From: a virus
Virus record (IMG/VR): IMGVR_UViG_3300014838_000003
Coordinates: 1 to 43,274 of that record
Direction: 5' to 3' (one strand)
Length of the DNA: 43,274 bases
This document shows, one piece after another, positions 13,606 through 22,061 of the stretch (the stretch's first letter is position 1; each line of letters begins with the position of its first letter). Made by a program: the position numbers and the translations under genes. Below the pieces are notes generated by a model. It saw nothing but the letters and a program-made list of their open reading frames with translations. It was not told where the DNA came from and searched no databases.

Positions 13606-14394
13606 CTAGGCGATGGCGGTCTGGATGGAGCCGACCGTGACCGAGACGGTCGAGCTGCTGGTTGCGAACTCCACCTGGATCGAATCGTAGGTGAAGAGGT
13701 TGACGTAGCTCCCGGCAGCTCCGGGGGTCACGACGGCGGGGTTGGCGGTGAAGGCGGGCAGCGCGACGGCCTGCCCCGCGGGGAAGACCGGAGTGCCGAC
13801 CGTGCCGTTGCCGACCCATCCGAAGACGATGTTGTTGCCGACCGTGTAGACGGCCGGGGTTCCGGCGACGTAGGTCGCGCTCGGGGTCTGCGAGTTGACC
13901 GGGATGGCGAGCGAGCCCGCAGGCACCGCCGCCGAGGTGGTCCAGGTCTGGGCCGTGCCCGCCGCGTTGACGAGCACGAAGGTCTGCCCGCTGACCAGCG
14001 AGGTCGAGAGCGGCGCCGAGAGCGGGATCGAGACGAGCGCACCCCCGGCCGCCGTGATCTGGGCGCCCAGCTTGTCGATGGAGCGGACGATGCGGATGCC
14101 CAGGATCAACGTCACCTGGGCCGCGAGCAGGGCCACCTGGACGATCCAGGCACCCTTTAGCTGCTGGCACGGGACGTAGCCCCCCGAGGCGCCGCCGGTG
14201 GAGACGAGCGTGTCGGTGACCGCGATCCCACCGGAAAGCTGCGTGTCCGCTGGGGTGATGGTCGAGGCCGGGAAGTATTGCGCCCCGGTTGCGGCCGTGA
14301 TGGTGGACTGCCAGGTGAAGCCGTCTCCACCGTCGTACCAGGCGGAGTTGCCGTCCGGTCCGGTGACCGCGATTGCCGCTTCGAGCTTGTTCAC
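13606..14394 (-). CDS. Beta-rich virion protein downstream of the capsid gene
   Basis: I chose GTG 14394 (MNKLEAAIAVTGPDG), 5 nt after the capsid gene stop; the in-frame ATG at 14478 would overlap that gene by 79 nt. The 262-residue product is almost all beta strands and small residues, with segments such as TFVLVNAAGTAQTW and VYTVGNNIVFGWVGNGTVG. A hydrophobic helix-like stretch near residues 80-105 (VQVALLAAQVTLILGIRIV) is unusual for such a protein. Likely a head decoration or minor capsid protein. No enzymatic motif. Confidence 0.63.
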   Translation of the reverse strand: MNKLEAAIAVTGPDGNSAWYDGGDGFTWQSTITAATGAQYFPASTITPADTQLSGGIAVTDTLVSTGGASGGYVPCQQLKGAWIVQVALLAAQVTLILGIRIVRSIDKLGAQITAAGGALVSIPLSAPLSTSLVSGQTFVLVNAAGTAQTWTTSAAVPAGSLAIPVNSQTPSATYVAGTPAVYTVGNNIVFGWVGNGTVGTPVFPAGQAVALPAFTANPAVVTPGAAGSYVNLFTYDSIQVEFATSSSTVSVTVGSIQTAIA

Positions 14395-14399
14395 GGCCC

Positions 14400-15674
14400 T
14401 TAGCCCATCGTTCCGTTGGTGACCATGACGTGCGCCTGGCCGCTGTCGTTGGCGGTGTTCCGCATCTCCAGCGAGCACTTCGAGAGCGCCCGGAAGGCGT
14501 CACCGTCGTTCAGGGTCGGCGCCGTGAAGGCGTAGAACCAGCCACCGTAGAAGGGCCGGATGCGGATGCGGTCCACGTCCAGCAGGAAGAGCGTCGCGAT
14601 GCCCGGCGCGTCGTCGACCTTGCCGTCCAGCACGAACTGGATGCGGTTGCCGAGCGGGGTGATCATGTGGTCGACCACGAAGCCGCGCTCGTTCTCCGAC
14701 TGCTCGATGCGGATGAGGTCGCGGTAGAGCCGCGACGCCGCCTGCGCGGTGTTGAAGCCCCACAGCGCCGTGTCCGGCATCGCGCCCTGGCGCTGCACGA
14801 ACAGGTTGGCGAAGTTGACGGCCGCGTCCACCTGACCGGCGCCCCACCCCTGGGTGTTCCAGTTGTAGGTCGTGGTCGAGGAGGCGTTGATGGTGGTGTT
14901 CCAGGTCCCGTCCAGCCAGGCGTAGACGCCCGCCAGCGAGGAGAAGTCACCACCGGACACCAGCGGGGAGCCGTTGGAGCCCGCGTAGGGCCGCCCGTAG
15001 ATGAAGGTCTTGTTCCAGAGCCGGAGCAGCTCCTCCGTCCGGCGGTGGAACTGGTACTCCAGCTCGTCGCGGATGCCGGGGGTGTACCCGGCCCGGGAGC
15101 GCTGGATGACCTCCATCGACAGCGCCACGTTGAGTTCCTGGCGCTCGACGTAGTTCAGCTTGGGGATGCGGGCCCGGGAGGTGTCGGGCCCGAGGCCCGA
15201 GTATTCGATGGTCGGGATGCCGATGATCGAGTAGACCGCTCCCTGCGCGTGGGCGGAGGGGGTCGTCCCCGACCATCCACGGGTCACGGTCGCCACACCC
15301 TGCGGGGTGGAAACGCCGCTGACGTACAGCATCTCGCCTCCACCCAGGCCGCCCGTGGTGGCGCTGACGTCGACGAGCTGGGCGCCGGTGCGGAGGATCG
15401 AGATGTCGGCGTTGCTCAGGACGAGCTGGCCGGTCGCCCCGGCCGCCTGGCTGGGGAGGCCGCCCGACTGCGTGTCGGAGACGTAGTCGTTGTTGAGACG
15501 GTCCTCGTCCCACTGGCAGATGGTGTTCGCGAACTCCGGTCCCACGGGGAGGGTCGCCATGAAGTTGTCGGCCAGCTTCAGGACCGCGGCGAGATAGTCC
15601 GAGATGTCCTGGCGGATCGTGCCTGGGGCTCCCAGGGTCACCGACCCGGTGCCGATTCCGGTTGGGGTTGCCAT
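14400..15674 (-). CDS. Major capsid protein (DUF5309/SU10-like fold candidate)
   Basis: The 424-residue protein has the layout of a HK97-fold major head protein of the DUF5309 type. It has an N-terminal IRQDISDYLAAVLKLADNF and PEFANTICQWDEDRLN block, a beta insertion (about 90-160), a conserved segment ARIPKLNYVERQELNVALSMEVI, a helix EYQFHRRTEELLRLWNKTF (spine helix), and a C-terminal beta domain ending PLGNRIQFVLDGK and RIRPFYGGWFYAFT. It is preceded by its own promoter and by a terminator for the upstream genes, consistent with high expression. The gene upstream of the terminator region is a scaffold candidate. Confidence 0.87.
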   Translation of the reverse strand: MATPTGIGTGSVTLGAPGTIRQDISDYLAAVLKLADNFMATLPVGPEFANTICQWDEDRLNNDYVSDTQSGGLPSQAAGATGQLVLSNADISILRTGAQLVDVSATTGGLGGGEMLYVSGVSTPQGVATVTRGWSGTTPSAHAQGAVYSIIGIPTIEYSGLGPDTSRARIPKLNYVERQELNVALSMEVIQRSRAGYTPGIRDELEYQFHRRTEELLRLWNKTFIYGRPYAGSNGSPLVSGGDFSSLAGVYAWLDGTWNTTINASSTTTYNWNTQGWGAGQVDAAVNFANLFVQRQGAMPDTALWGFNTAQAASRLYRDLIRIEQSENERGFVVDHMITPLGNRIQFVLDGKVDDAPGIATLFLLDVDRIRIRPFYGGWFYAFTAPTLNDGDAFRALSKCSLEMRNTANDSGQAHVMVTNGTMG

Positions 15675-15697
15675 TTGTGGTCTCCGTGGAGGGGGTG

Positions 15698-15712
15698 GGT
15701 CAACTGCTGACC
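15698..15712 (-). other. Short hairpin in the capsid gene leader
   Basis: GGTCA (15698-15702) and TGACC (15708-15712) form a 5-bp stem with a 5-nt loop, about 24 nt upstream of the capsid ATG. It may protect the leader or tune translation. The stem is short and could occur by chance. Confidence 0.35.
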
Positions 15713-15810
15713 ACCGCTCCCTTCACGGGCGACGCGCCTGCCACGGTGACCGCCCGAGTGGGTCAGTGTGTGGTGGCGGCCCCTTCGTAGTGAGCCGGGG
15801 TTCCAAGGAC

Positions 15811-15840
15811 CTTATACGGCATACGAGCCGCTTGCGTCAA
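15811..15840 (-). promoter_or_regulatory. Strong sigma70-type promoter for the capsid operon
   Basis: Read on the minus strand: TTGACG (15840-15835), an 18-nt spacer, TATAAG (15816-15811). It lies between the terminator at 15853-15912 and the capsid gene, giving a leader of roughly 130 nt. Confidence 0.78.
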
Positions 15841-15852
15841 GTCCCACGATCG

Positions 15853-15912
15853 AAAAGGGTGGACCCGCCGGGGGTCGAGATGTGAAGCCGTCCCTCCCGG
15901 CAGGCCCACCCT
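15853..15912 (-). terminator. Intrinsic terminator ending the upstream late transcript
   Basis: In minus-strand RNA, AGGGUGGGCCUGCCGGG (from 15912-15896) pairs with CCCGGCGGGUCCACCCU (from 15872-15856) over 17 positions with two G-U wobbles, followed by UUUU (15856-15853). The wobbles would be A-C mismatches on the plus-strand RNA, so the structure is made for the minus direction. It begins 6 nt after the stop of the gene at 15918. Confidence 0.85.
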
Positions 15913-15917
15913 GAAGA

Positions 15918-16313
15918 CTACTCCCCCGGGAGCGCCCTGCGTACGGAGATCGACCCGCAGCTTGGGCACCTCACCAGCTCGGGCGGGTGCATCGCGTGGT
16001 CGTCGGAGTGGAAGGGCGGGCATTGGACGAGGTCCCCGCCCACCCGGACCTTGTGGCGCGGGCCTTCCGGGTCGACGCAGACCCACCGCTGGCGGGTGTC
16101 CGGTGGCGGCGGCGGATCGGGCTCCGGCACGGGGGGAGCCTCCTCGACCGGAGGTGCTGGGACACTCGCGACCGTCACCGCGAGGCTCTCAGAGCCGCTG
16201 GACGGCGAGGGGTCTGACGCGACCGCAGCGGGCGCCTCGACTGGAGCTTCCGGTTGGGGTGTTTCGGGCGCTTGCTCCGGTGCGCCTGCCAGTGCGTCCC
16301 ACGCCGATGTCAT
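15918..16313 (-). CDS. Pro-rich protein with a C-terminal zinc-finger-like domain
   Basis: The first 75 residues of this 131-residue protein are a Pro/Ala/Glu-rich, disordered arm (EQAPETPQPEAPVEAPAAVA and similar). The C-terminus holds WVCVDP, VQCPP, a His-rich stretch (HSDDHAMH) and CPSC, enough Cys/His ligands for one or two zinc sites. It is the last gene before the late terminator, translationally coupled (ATGA) to the scaffold candidate. It could be a head-assembly accessory, but only its position supports this. Confidence 0.7.
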   Translation of the reverse strand: MTSAWDALAGAPEQAPETPQPEAPVEAPAAVASDPSPSSGSESLAVTVASVPAPPVEEAPPVPEPDPPPPPDTRQRWVCVDPEGPRHKVRVGGDLVQCPPFHSDDHAMHPPELVRCPSCGSISVRRALPGE

Positions 16314-16933
16314 CGCCTACCTCCCATCAGGGTCTCGCCGGTTTCGAGGTTGACCCCGGCCTTCTCGCTCGCGTTGCCGATGACCAGATCGAGGATTCCG
16401 GGGTGGAACACCTCCTGGCCGCTACGGTCTGGGACGTTGCGCCCCGACAGGGCCAGCCTGCGGAACTCGGCGTTCTCGCGTCGGGCCTTGACGCCCTTGT
16501 CGAGCAGGGGCCGCAGCTCCTCCATGCGCCCCTCGACCGTCTGGGAGGGGACCTGGGCGGCCTGCCCGGAGGGCGGCGGCGGGGCCTGCCCCCACGATTC
16601 GCTCCCCGGCACTCCGCCCTTGGCCTGGTCGATGGACGCCTGCACCGTGGCGGCGAACTTCTCGACCTCGGCGGGGTCCTGGACGTGGGCGTACAGCTCG
16701 GGATTCACGCCCGGGAACTTCGTGGCGGTCGCGGTGCGGGCCTCGGCCAGCTTCCGCGCGCCCTCGACGGTGGCGTACTTCTCCTGCTGGAAGGCGGAGA
16801 CCTTGCGGTTCCATTCGACCTCGGCCTGGAGCCCGGCCACCTGATCGTGGCTGGCCTCGGCCGCGCCTTTGTCGGCCAGGAATTTCGCGTAGGCCGGGCC
16901 GTACCCGGGCAGGTCGTTGATGTCGAGCGACAT
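16310..16933 (-). CDS. Putative capsid scaffolding protein
   Basis: This 207-residue charged, mostly helical protein (AKFLADKGAAEASHDQVAGLQAEVEWNRKVSAFQQEKY; VQDPAEVEKFAATVQASIDQAK) has a Pro/Gly hinge near residue 110-125 and a helical C-terminus. Such helical, polar proteins directly upstream of the major capsid gene are usually scaffolds that guide procapsid assembly. No protease gene is seen. The call rests on position, size and helical composition, not on a recognised family. Confidence 0.55.
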   Translation of the reverse strand: MSLDINDLPGYGPAYAKFLADKGAAEASHDQVAGLQAEVEWNRKVSAFQQEKYATVEGARKLAEARTATATKFPGVNPELYAHVQDPAEVEKFAATVQASIDQAKGGVPGSESWGQAPPPPSGQAAQVPSQTVEGRMEELRPLLDKGVKARRENAEFRRLALSGRNVPDRSGQEVFHPGILDLVIGNASEKAGVNLETGETLMGGRR

Positions 16934-16935
16934 GG

Positions 16936-17286
16936 TCAGCTCCTCACTCGCTTGGGGTGGTCTTTCTGGATCATCGTCCGGGCGGTGTCGGGGACGAACT
17001 TGATCTCGTGGTGCTGGTCGCGGCCGAGCGACCCCTTGGACTTGACGATGACCGACGCCTCGCCGGTCTTCATGTTCCCCTCCTCGCGGACCACGACGGC
17101 GTCACGGTGCTCGCCGTGGAGGTCGAGGTCGACGTGCATCCCGGGGTCAAGCCCCAGGGTGCCATGCGAGGTCGGGGAGCGGCTGTCCAGCCACCCCTTC
17201 AGGTTCGGGTTCTCGTCCATCGAGGGGAGCGCCCGGCCGCGGCTGCGGAAGGGCGGCAGGCCGGGGATCGAGAAGAACTTGCTCAC
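16936..17286 (-). CDS. Hypothetical virion-block protein, 116 aa
   Basis: GTG start at 17286 behind GGAGACG. The N-terminus is Pro-rich (MSKFFSIPGLPPFRSRG); the second half looks like a beta-rich domain with HVDLDLHGEHRDAVVVREEGNM and a final basic tail (KDHPKRVRS). No cysteine pairs or catalytic motif. Encoded between the small protein at 17296 and the scaffold candidate. Unknown role. Confidence 0.65.
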   Translation of the reverse strand: MSKFFSIPGLPPFRSRGRALPSMDENPNLKGWLDSRSPTSHGTLGLDPGMHVDLDLHGEHRDAVVVREEGNMKTGEASVIVKSKGSLGRDQHHEIKFVPDTARTMIQKDHPKRVRS

Positions 17287-17295
17287 TCGCGTCTC

Positions 17296-17553
17296 CTAGC
17301 TCAATGTCTCCGACCACGTCGAGAAGGCGACGTAGGCGTCGTAGATTCCCAGGCCGGTCGTCCCCGCGGGCGGGCCCGTCTTCAGGTCGTGGGGCACCGC
17401 GCCGTCGTCGTTGGCGAAGATGCAGGTCTCCCCGTTGTAGGTGCCGTTGACCGGGGTGCCGTTGGCGCTCAGGAGCGCCGCGGGGATGCGGTACTGGTCG
17501 AACTCATAGCGCCCGCCGGTCGCCCTGCCGCGCCAGAGGAATCGTCCTGCCAT
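17296..17553 (-). CDS. Hypothetical virion-block protein, 85 aa
   Basis: ATG at 17553. A compact sequence with FLWRGRATGGRYEFDQYRIP, TYNGETCIFANDDGAVP and a short aromatic C-terminus (IYDAYVAFSTW). It looks like a small beta barrel or sandwich rather than a helical protein. It is spaced 9 nt from both neighbours. I do not recognise a family. Confidence 0.63.
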   Translation of the reverse strand: MAGRFLWRGRATGGRYEFDQYRIPAALLSANGTPVNGTYNGETCIFANDDGAVPHDLKTGPPAGTTGLGIYDAYVAFSTWSETLS

Positions 17554-17562
17554 TGCCTCAGT

Positions 17563-18543
17563 CTACCTCACGCGTGACTGATTACCAGTGGGCATCGTGG
17601 TCGGCGACTGGACGTAGGGCTGGAACTGACCGAACGCCCCGCCCGACGCCTTGAAGGTCGAGAGCGGGCTGGCGAGGTTCTGGATGGCCTGCTGCGAGGT
17701 GAAGCTGTTGCCGTACCGCTCCGAGAGCGCCTGCTTGTTGGTGAGCTGGTAATTCTGGAACTGGTTGTACGAGGTCATCCCGTATTGCAGGTAGCCGTAT
17801 TGCGAGTTGAGCGCCGGGTTCTTCTGGATGTAGTCGGTGATCTGGCCCGCCGACCAGCCCTGGGTGATCGCGGTGGCGAGCTGCGACTGGTCGAGGCCCG
17901 CCGACGCCCAATCATCCTTGCCGGTCAGCTCGAAGACGGTGTCGTTGAGGGCGTTGGCCGCCTGTGAGTATTGGGTGGCATTGAGGCCGGTGAGCGCCCA
18001 GGGCTGGGCCGTGGTGTCGACGCCGGTCACCTGGGCCATCCAGGCGAAGAGGGTCTCCGAGCTGGCGTCGGCCATCCCCGCCGCGAGGCCCTGGTTCAAC
18101 TGCTGCGGGGTGAGCAGGTACTTCCAGCCGGTGTTGGCGGCGAATGTCTGCGCCTGGCTGTAGAGCTGCCAGAAGTCACCGGCGTATTGCGGCGGCAGCG
18201 ACCAGCCCGCGAACGGGTTGCCGCTCTGCGCGCCGCCCTGAGCCTCGTAGGCCGACTGCTCCTCGGCGACGAAGGTGGCGCCCTCGCTGGAGGCGGGGAC
18301 GCCCTCGGCCATGAGCGCCGTGACCTCGGGCGCGAGTGCCTGGTCGAGCCCCTGGGAGCTGAGGGCGTTCGAGACCGTGGAGGCGTCGGTCGGGTCGGTG
18401 GTTAGCGTCGGTGCAGGCGGCGTCGCTGCCGGTGGGGTGGGCGTCGCTGCTGCTGGGGTGGGCGTCGGCGTCGGCGTCGGCGTTGCTGGGGTGGGCGGCT
18501 TGACCGGGTCCTGGCTGTTCGACCCGCCGCCTGCAACTGGCAT
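17563..18543 (-). CDS. Internal virion protein candidate with repeat module and Pro/Thr linker
   Basis: This 326-residue protein has an N-terminal low-complexity linker of Pro, Thr and Ala (about residues 17-50), encoded in part by (GGCGTC)n. The body has helical segments with Ala/Gln. Near residues 220-290 it carries the module GWSAGQITDYIQKNPALNSQ..GMTSYNQFQNYQ, related to one in the proteins at 20129, 20445 and 18543. It is coupled by ATGA to the transglycosylase-like gene upstream. I place it with the ejected internal proteins of short-tailed phages by position and by this shared module. Confidence 0.62.
   Translation of the reverse strand: MPVAGGGSNSQDPVKPPTPATPTPTPTPTPAAATPTPPAATPPAPTLTTDPTDASTVSNALSSQGLDQALAPEVTALMAEGVPASSEGATFVAEEQSAYEAQGGAQSGNPFAGWSLPPQYAGDFWQLYSQAQTFAANTGWKYLLTPQQLNQGLAAGMADASSETLFAWMAQVTGVDTTAQPWALTGLNATQYSQAANALNDTVFELTGKDDWASAGLDQSQLATAITQGWSAGQITDYIQKNPALNSQYGYLQYGMTSYNQFQNYQLTNKQALSERYGNSFTSQQAIQNLASPLSTFKASGGAFGQFQPYVQSPTTMPTGNQSRVR
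18461..18484. repeat. Hexanucleotide tandem repeat GGCGTC
   Basis: Four units (the last ends in T) encode Pro-Thr pairs in the linker of the 17563-18543 protein on the opposite strand. Such repeats can change length by slippage without a frameshift, altering linker length. Confidence 0.8.
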
Positions 18544-20129
18544 CAGCGCATCGCCAAGAGCTTGTCACGGACGCCGCGCGAGACGGGGGCGGCCGGGGCT
18601 GCCGGGGCGGGCGCGGTCGGCGCCTTCGGCTTGGGCATCGGCAGGATGTTCGAGCCGCCTGCCGGAGCCGCCCGCTGGGCGGGCTGCGCCGTCTGGGCCT
18701 GGTTCAGCCACGCCTTCTTGGTCTGGTAGTAGTCGCTCATCTCCTTCCACCCGGCGCCGGACGACGCGAGCATCGCGGTCTCGGAGGCCGTCGGCACTTG
18801 GTTAGTGTGGAGCATCGAGTGGAGCGTCGCAAGCGATTGGGCCTTGTTGAAGTTCGCGATCGAGACGTTGGGGAAGGTCGGGTGCGGCTGCGAGGAGAGC
18901 AGATTGGAGATGGAGGTCTCCGAGATCGGCTGCCCGGTGGCCTGGAGCTGCTGGTAAGTGGTGACGAAGTCGGAGACCGACGTGCCCTTGGAGGCGAGCA
19001 GGCGGCGCCGCTCCTGGGCGACCACCGGAAACCACTGGCTGAAAGCCTGCGGCGAGATGCCCGCGGCCTGGAGCTGGGCGGCGAAGGTGCCGACCTGTGC
19101 GGGCGGCGTCGGCGGGGTCTTCGGCGTCGGGCCCGCTCCCGTGCTCTGCGTGGCCGCCGCGGCCGTGACCGGGGCCTGCGTCGTCGCAGCGATCGGAGTA
19201 CCGGGGACGTTCTGCTCGCCGAGCAGCAGGTTGACGTCCTCGTCGGAGCCGCCCTGCCAGGTGCGGAGGTTGGCCTGGACGCCCGGGTCCTGGGCCATCT
19301 GGCTCAGGCTGGCGCCGCTCTGCATGAGCTTCACCATCTGGCTGTAGTTGCCGTTGAGAAGGGTCTGGGCGGTGGCCTGGACGCCCGCCTGCGAGCTGCT
19401 GAACGCCTTGACCCCGACGCTGTTGATGTCGGTGCCCTGCCCGCTGGTGGTCGCCAGCCAGTTGAAGTCCCCGAGCGGCATCCCTTCGCCGCGGGCCATC
19501 GTCGAGAGCAGCGCCACGTTGGCGGCGGTGACCGGGATGCCCGCCGCGGTGAGGACCGCCTGCATCGCCGCCGCGACCGTGGGGTTGGAGGCGACGGCGG
19601 TGCTGCCCGGCAGCGAGGTGAAGGCCACCGTCGAGCTGACGCTGCGGTAGTTGGCCTCGACCTGCGGCGACACCACGCCGCCCGAGGTGGACATGGTCTG
19701 AAGCTCGTGCAGGAAGGCGTCAGACCCGCCGATGAAGTCGTTGACGCTCGCGGGGTGATAGCCGCTCAGGCCCAGCGTGGGGTTGACGGCCGCCGCGCCC
19801 AGGATCGAGTAGACCTGGCCGCCAATCGAGCTGGTGGGGGACTGGTAGGCGTGGGGGTCGCCGGTCAGGTAGGCGCTGAGGGTCTGGTCCCAGGAGCCGT
19901 ACTCGTTGAAGGACTGCGAGAGCGATCGGGCCGCCGTCTCCAGCGCCAGCAGCGGGTTCGCTGCCGCCTGCGCCGCGGTCAGGTTGTAGGCCGCGAGCGT
20001 CGCCGTCGGCAGCCCGAACGCGGACGCCGAGCCCTCCGCGGACATGAGGCCCTGGAGGATCGCGGGCGGGATCGAGTAGCTCTGGGCAATCGCGACCAGG
20101 TCTTCGCTGCTGACGGCGGGGGCGGCCAC
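18543..20129 (-). CDS. Virion-associated lysozyme-like protein with two domains
   Basis: The 528-residue protein has two lysozyme-superfamily-like domains. Domain 1 (about 8-115) reads as a transglycosylase core: AIAQSYSIPPAILQGLMSAEGS, then ALETAARSLSQSF and EYGSWDQTLSAYLTGDP. Domain 2 (about 195-305) has a lysozyme core MARGEGMP..NWLATT, GVKAFSSSQAGVQATAQTLLNGNYSQMVKLM and a WQGGSDEDV end. Such virion enzymes cut peptidoglycan during DNA entry. A repeat module (HPTFPNVSIANF) lies near residue 425-445. The C-terminal tail is Ala/Pro-rich. GTG start at 20129. Catalytic Glu assignment is uncertain. Confidence 0.72.
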   Translation of the reverse strand: MAAPAVSSEDLVAIAQSYSIPPAILQGLMSAEGSASAFGLPTATLAAYNLTAAQAAANPLLALETAARSLSQSFNEYGSWDQTLSAYLTGDPHAYQSPTSSIGGQVYSILGAAAVNPTLGLSGYHPASVNDFIGGSDAFLHELQTMSTSGGVVSPQVEANYRSVSSTVAFTSLPGSTAVASNPTVAAAMQAVLTAAGIPVTAANVALLSTMARGEGMPLGDFNWLATTSGQGTDINSVGVKAFSSSQAGVQATAQTLLNGNYSQMVKLMQSGASLSQMAQDPGVQANLRTWQGGSDEDVNLLLGEQNVPGTPIAATTQAPVTAAAATQSTGAGPTPKTPPTPPAQVGTFAAQLQAAGISPQAFSQWFPVVAQERRRLLASKGTSVSDFVTTYQQLQATGQPISETSISNLLSSQPHPTFPNVSIANFNKAQSLATLHSMLHTNQVPTASETAMLASSGAGWKEMSDYYQTKKAWLNQAQTAQPAQRAAPAGGSNILPMPKPKAPTAPAPAAPAAPVSRGVRDKLLAMR

Positions 20130-20443
20130 TACCTCTTGTGCTCCTGGTACGTTTGGTGCGCCTTAGCATAGTCCTGGTACTCGCCGAGCGTCACGTTGGG
20201 CGCGTGAGGGTGAGGCAGCTTCCCGAAGGCGGCGTGGATGCTCTCGGGGGTGGTGAGCCCCTGGTCGTACATCGCCTGGAGTTGCGCGGGCGAGACCGGC
20301 CGCCCCCACACCGGAAGCGTGATCCCGTTGGCGGTCGCGTACATGACGTCGTAGTCCTCGGCGGGGATGTCGGTGCCGCGCTTCCCGGGGAGGGCGTCGA
20401 AGAACGCCTTGCCCTTCGCCTTCTGCTCGCGCGTGAGTGCCAT
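20129..20443 (-). CDS. Small protein made of one virion repeat module, 104 aa
   Basis: The protein starts with a charged helix (LTREQKAKGKAFFDALPG) and continues with GRPVSPAQLQAMYDQGLT, then HPHAPNVTLGEYQDYAKAHQTY. This last part resembles segments in the neighbouring proteins at 17563, 18543 and 20445 (the NVT..EY/QY..Y pattern). It may be the isolated form of that module. ATG start; the upstream stop is adjacent. Role as an internal virion or tail component is inferred from neighbours. Confidence 0.65.
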   Translation of the reverse strand: MALTREQKAKGKAFFDALPGKRGTDIPAEDYDVMYATANGITLPVWGRPVSPAQLQAMYDQGLTTPESIHAAFGKLPHPHAPNVTLGEYQDYAKAHQTYQEHKR

Positions 20444-20444
20444 C

Positions 20445-22061
20445 TCAGGCCGCCGCCGGGGTGGTCGCCGCGTTCGCCGTCGTCGGCGGAGTGGGCGAGA
20501 CGTTGGGCGCGCTCTTGCCGCCGACCGTCACCGTGGTCGGGGTGACCACCGCGTCGTGGAAGTCCTTGATCAGCGCCTCGTCGATGCCGGAGCTGAAGAT
20601 GTGGGTCGAGTTGATGTTGTCGTCGTTGAAGGCGCTGACGTAGTCCTTGTATTGCTGGTTGGTGACCCCGGCCACGCTCGACGGCGAGTTCATGACGTAG
20701 GTGTTCAGCTCGTCCGCGGTCCAGCCGCCCATCGACTGAATCTGCTGGGTGGTCGGCGGCTTGCCGAAGTATTCCTTCCAGAGCGAGGTCATGTTGGTGA
20801 TCGCGGTCGTCTCCTGTTCCCAGGTCATGCCCGGGATGTTGGACGCCCCGTTGGGGTCGCCGCCATTCGCGACCAGCGAGGCGACGATCGCGGAGGTGAT
20901 CGGGTAGCCTGCGTTCTGGAGGGTGGTGATCATCCCCGTCACGTTGGCATAGTTCGCGCCCGTGGAGAGGCTGGCGATGTTGGCGGCCGTATCCGGGACG
21001 CCGTACTGAGTGAGCAGGTCGGTGGCCTGCAACTCCTCCTTCCCCTTCTCCGCGGCGGCCTCCTGGCTCGCGATCGGGTTGGCCGTCATGTACGCGCCGA
21101 TGATGCTGTTCGCCCCCGCGCTCTCCATGTTGCCCGGGGCCCCGCCGCTCGATGTCGAGTAGATGGTCGGGGCGTAGGTGGAGAGCTGCTGGAGGAAGGG
21201 CGAGATGTTGAGAGTGAGGTTGTCCTCGGTCGTCTGCCCGCCCTTACCCGAGGCAGTCTTGTTGGCGTTCTCTATGGACTGGATCGCCGAGAGCATGTAG
21301 AGCTGGACCTGCTGCTGCGAGTTGGGGTCCAGGGCCTTGAACCCCGCCGTGATCTGCTGGGCCAGCGCGGGCGGCATTGCCTGGCCCGTCTGCTGCTGGA
21401 AGGTGTACGAGAGCATGTCGATCGCCGGAGCCCATATCCCGTAACTCGCCTGCGCGAGCCCCTGGATGAACTGCGTCTCGGTCATGGGCTTCGTCGGCGG
21501 CGCAGTCGGCCTCGCGCCCGTCGAGGTGGCGTTGAGGCGAGCCTGGGCGGCGGCGAAGTTCGCGACGTATGCCTGGTACTGAGTGTGGGCGGAGTTGTAG
21601 TCGAGGCCCGACATCTCGGCGATGCCCTGCGGGCTGCCACCGGGAGCCCCCTGCTCTGCGGGGGTGGTGAAGTATTGCGAGAGGAGCTGGCTCGCTGCCG
21701 GGGTGCCAGCCTCCGGGGTTCCGGTGGTAGCCGACGCCGGGGTCGCCGCGCCCGAATCTGTCGGTGGCTTCTCCACCGCGGCGGGCGGCGAAGTGGGCGC
21801 GGAGGTCGCCGCTGGCTTCACGGCCTGCGGTGCATACGCGGAAGTCCCGCTGCTCGTCGCGCCCTGGATCGCCGTCTGCAACGTCGAGAGGTTGGGCGCC
21901 CTGGCACCATAGGCGAAACTACCCGCCACCTGGGTCTGCTGCTGGGTGGTGAGCTGGTTCCACTGAGACGTGAGCGCCTGCCGATCGGGGGCGGAGAGCT
22001 TCGCGACGGCGGCCTCGAACCAGGACTGGAGAGACGCTGGAGCGTAGGGCGCGCTGGTCAT
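20445..22061 (-). CDS. Internal virion protein candidate, 538 aa
   Basis: The protein is Ala/Gln/Thr-rich with a short N-terminal helical domain (LQSWFEAAVAKLSAPDRQALTSQW), a disordered Pro/Ala/Thr region (about 75-125), and a long helical part. Near residues 440-490 it holds YFGKPPTTQQIQSMGGWTADELNTYV..SPSSVAGVTNQQYKDYVSAFN, the clearest copy of the module shared with its neighbours. No enzymatic motif. It is TAATG-coupled with the giant gene upstream. Likely one of several proteins that form or pass through the injection apparatus. Confidence 0.65.
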   Translation of the reverse strand: MTSAPYAPASLQSWFEAAVAKLSAPDRQALTSQWNQLTTQQQTQVAGSFAYGARAPNLSTLQTAIQGATSSGTSAYAPQAVKPAATSAPTSPPAAVEKPPTDSGAATPASATTGTPEAGTPAASQLLSQYFTTPAEQGAPGGSPQGIAEMSGLDYNSAHTQYQAYVANFAAAQARLNATSTGARPTAPPTKPMTETQFIQGLAQASYGIWAPAIDMLSYTFQQQTGQAMPPALAQQITAGFKALDPNSQQQVQLYMLSAIQSIENANKTASGKGGQTTEDNLTLNISPFLQQLSTYAPTIYSTSSGGAPGNMESAGANSIIGAYMTANPIASQEAAAEKGKEELQATDLLTQYGVPDTAANIASLSTGANYANVTGMITTLQNAGYPITSAIVASLVANGGDPNGASNIPGMTWEQETTAITNMTSLWKEYFGKPPTTQQIQSMGGWTADELNTYVMNSPSSVAGVTNQQYKDYVSAFNDDNINSTHIFSSGIDEALIKDFHDAVVTPTTVTVGGKSAPNVSPTPPTTANAATTPAAA

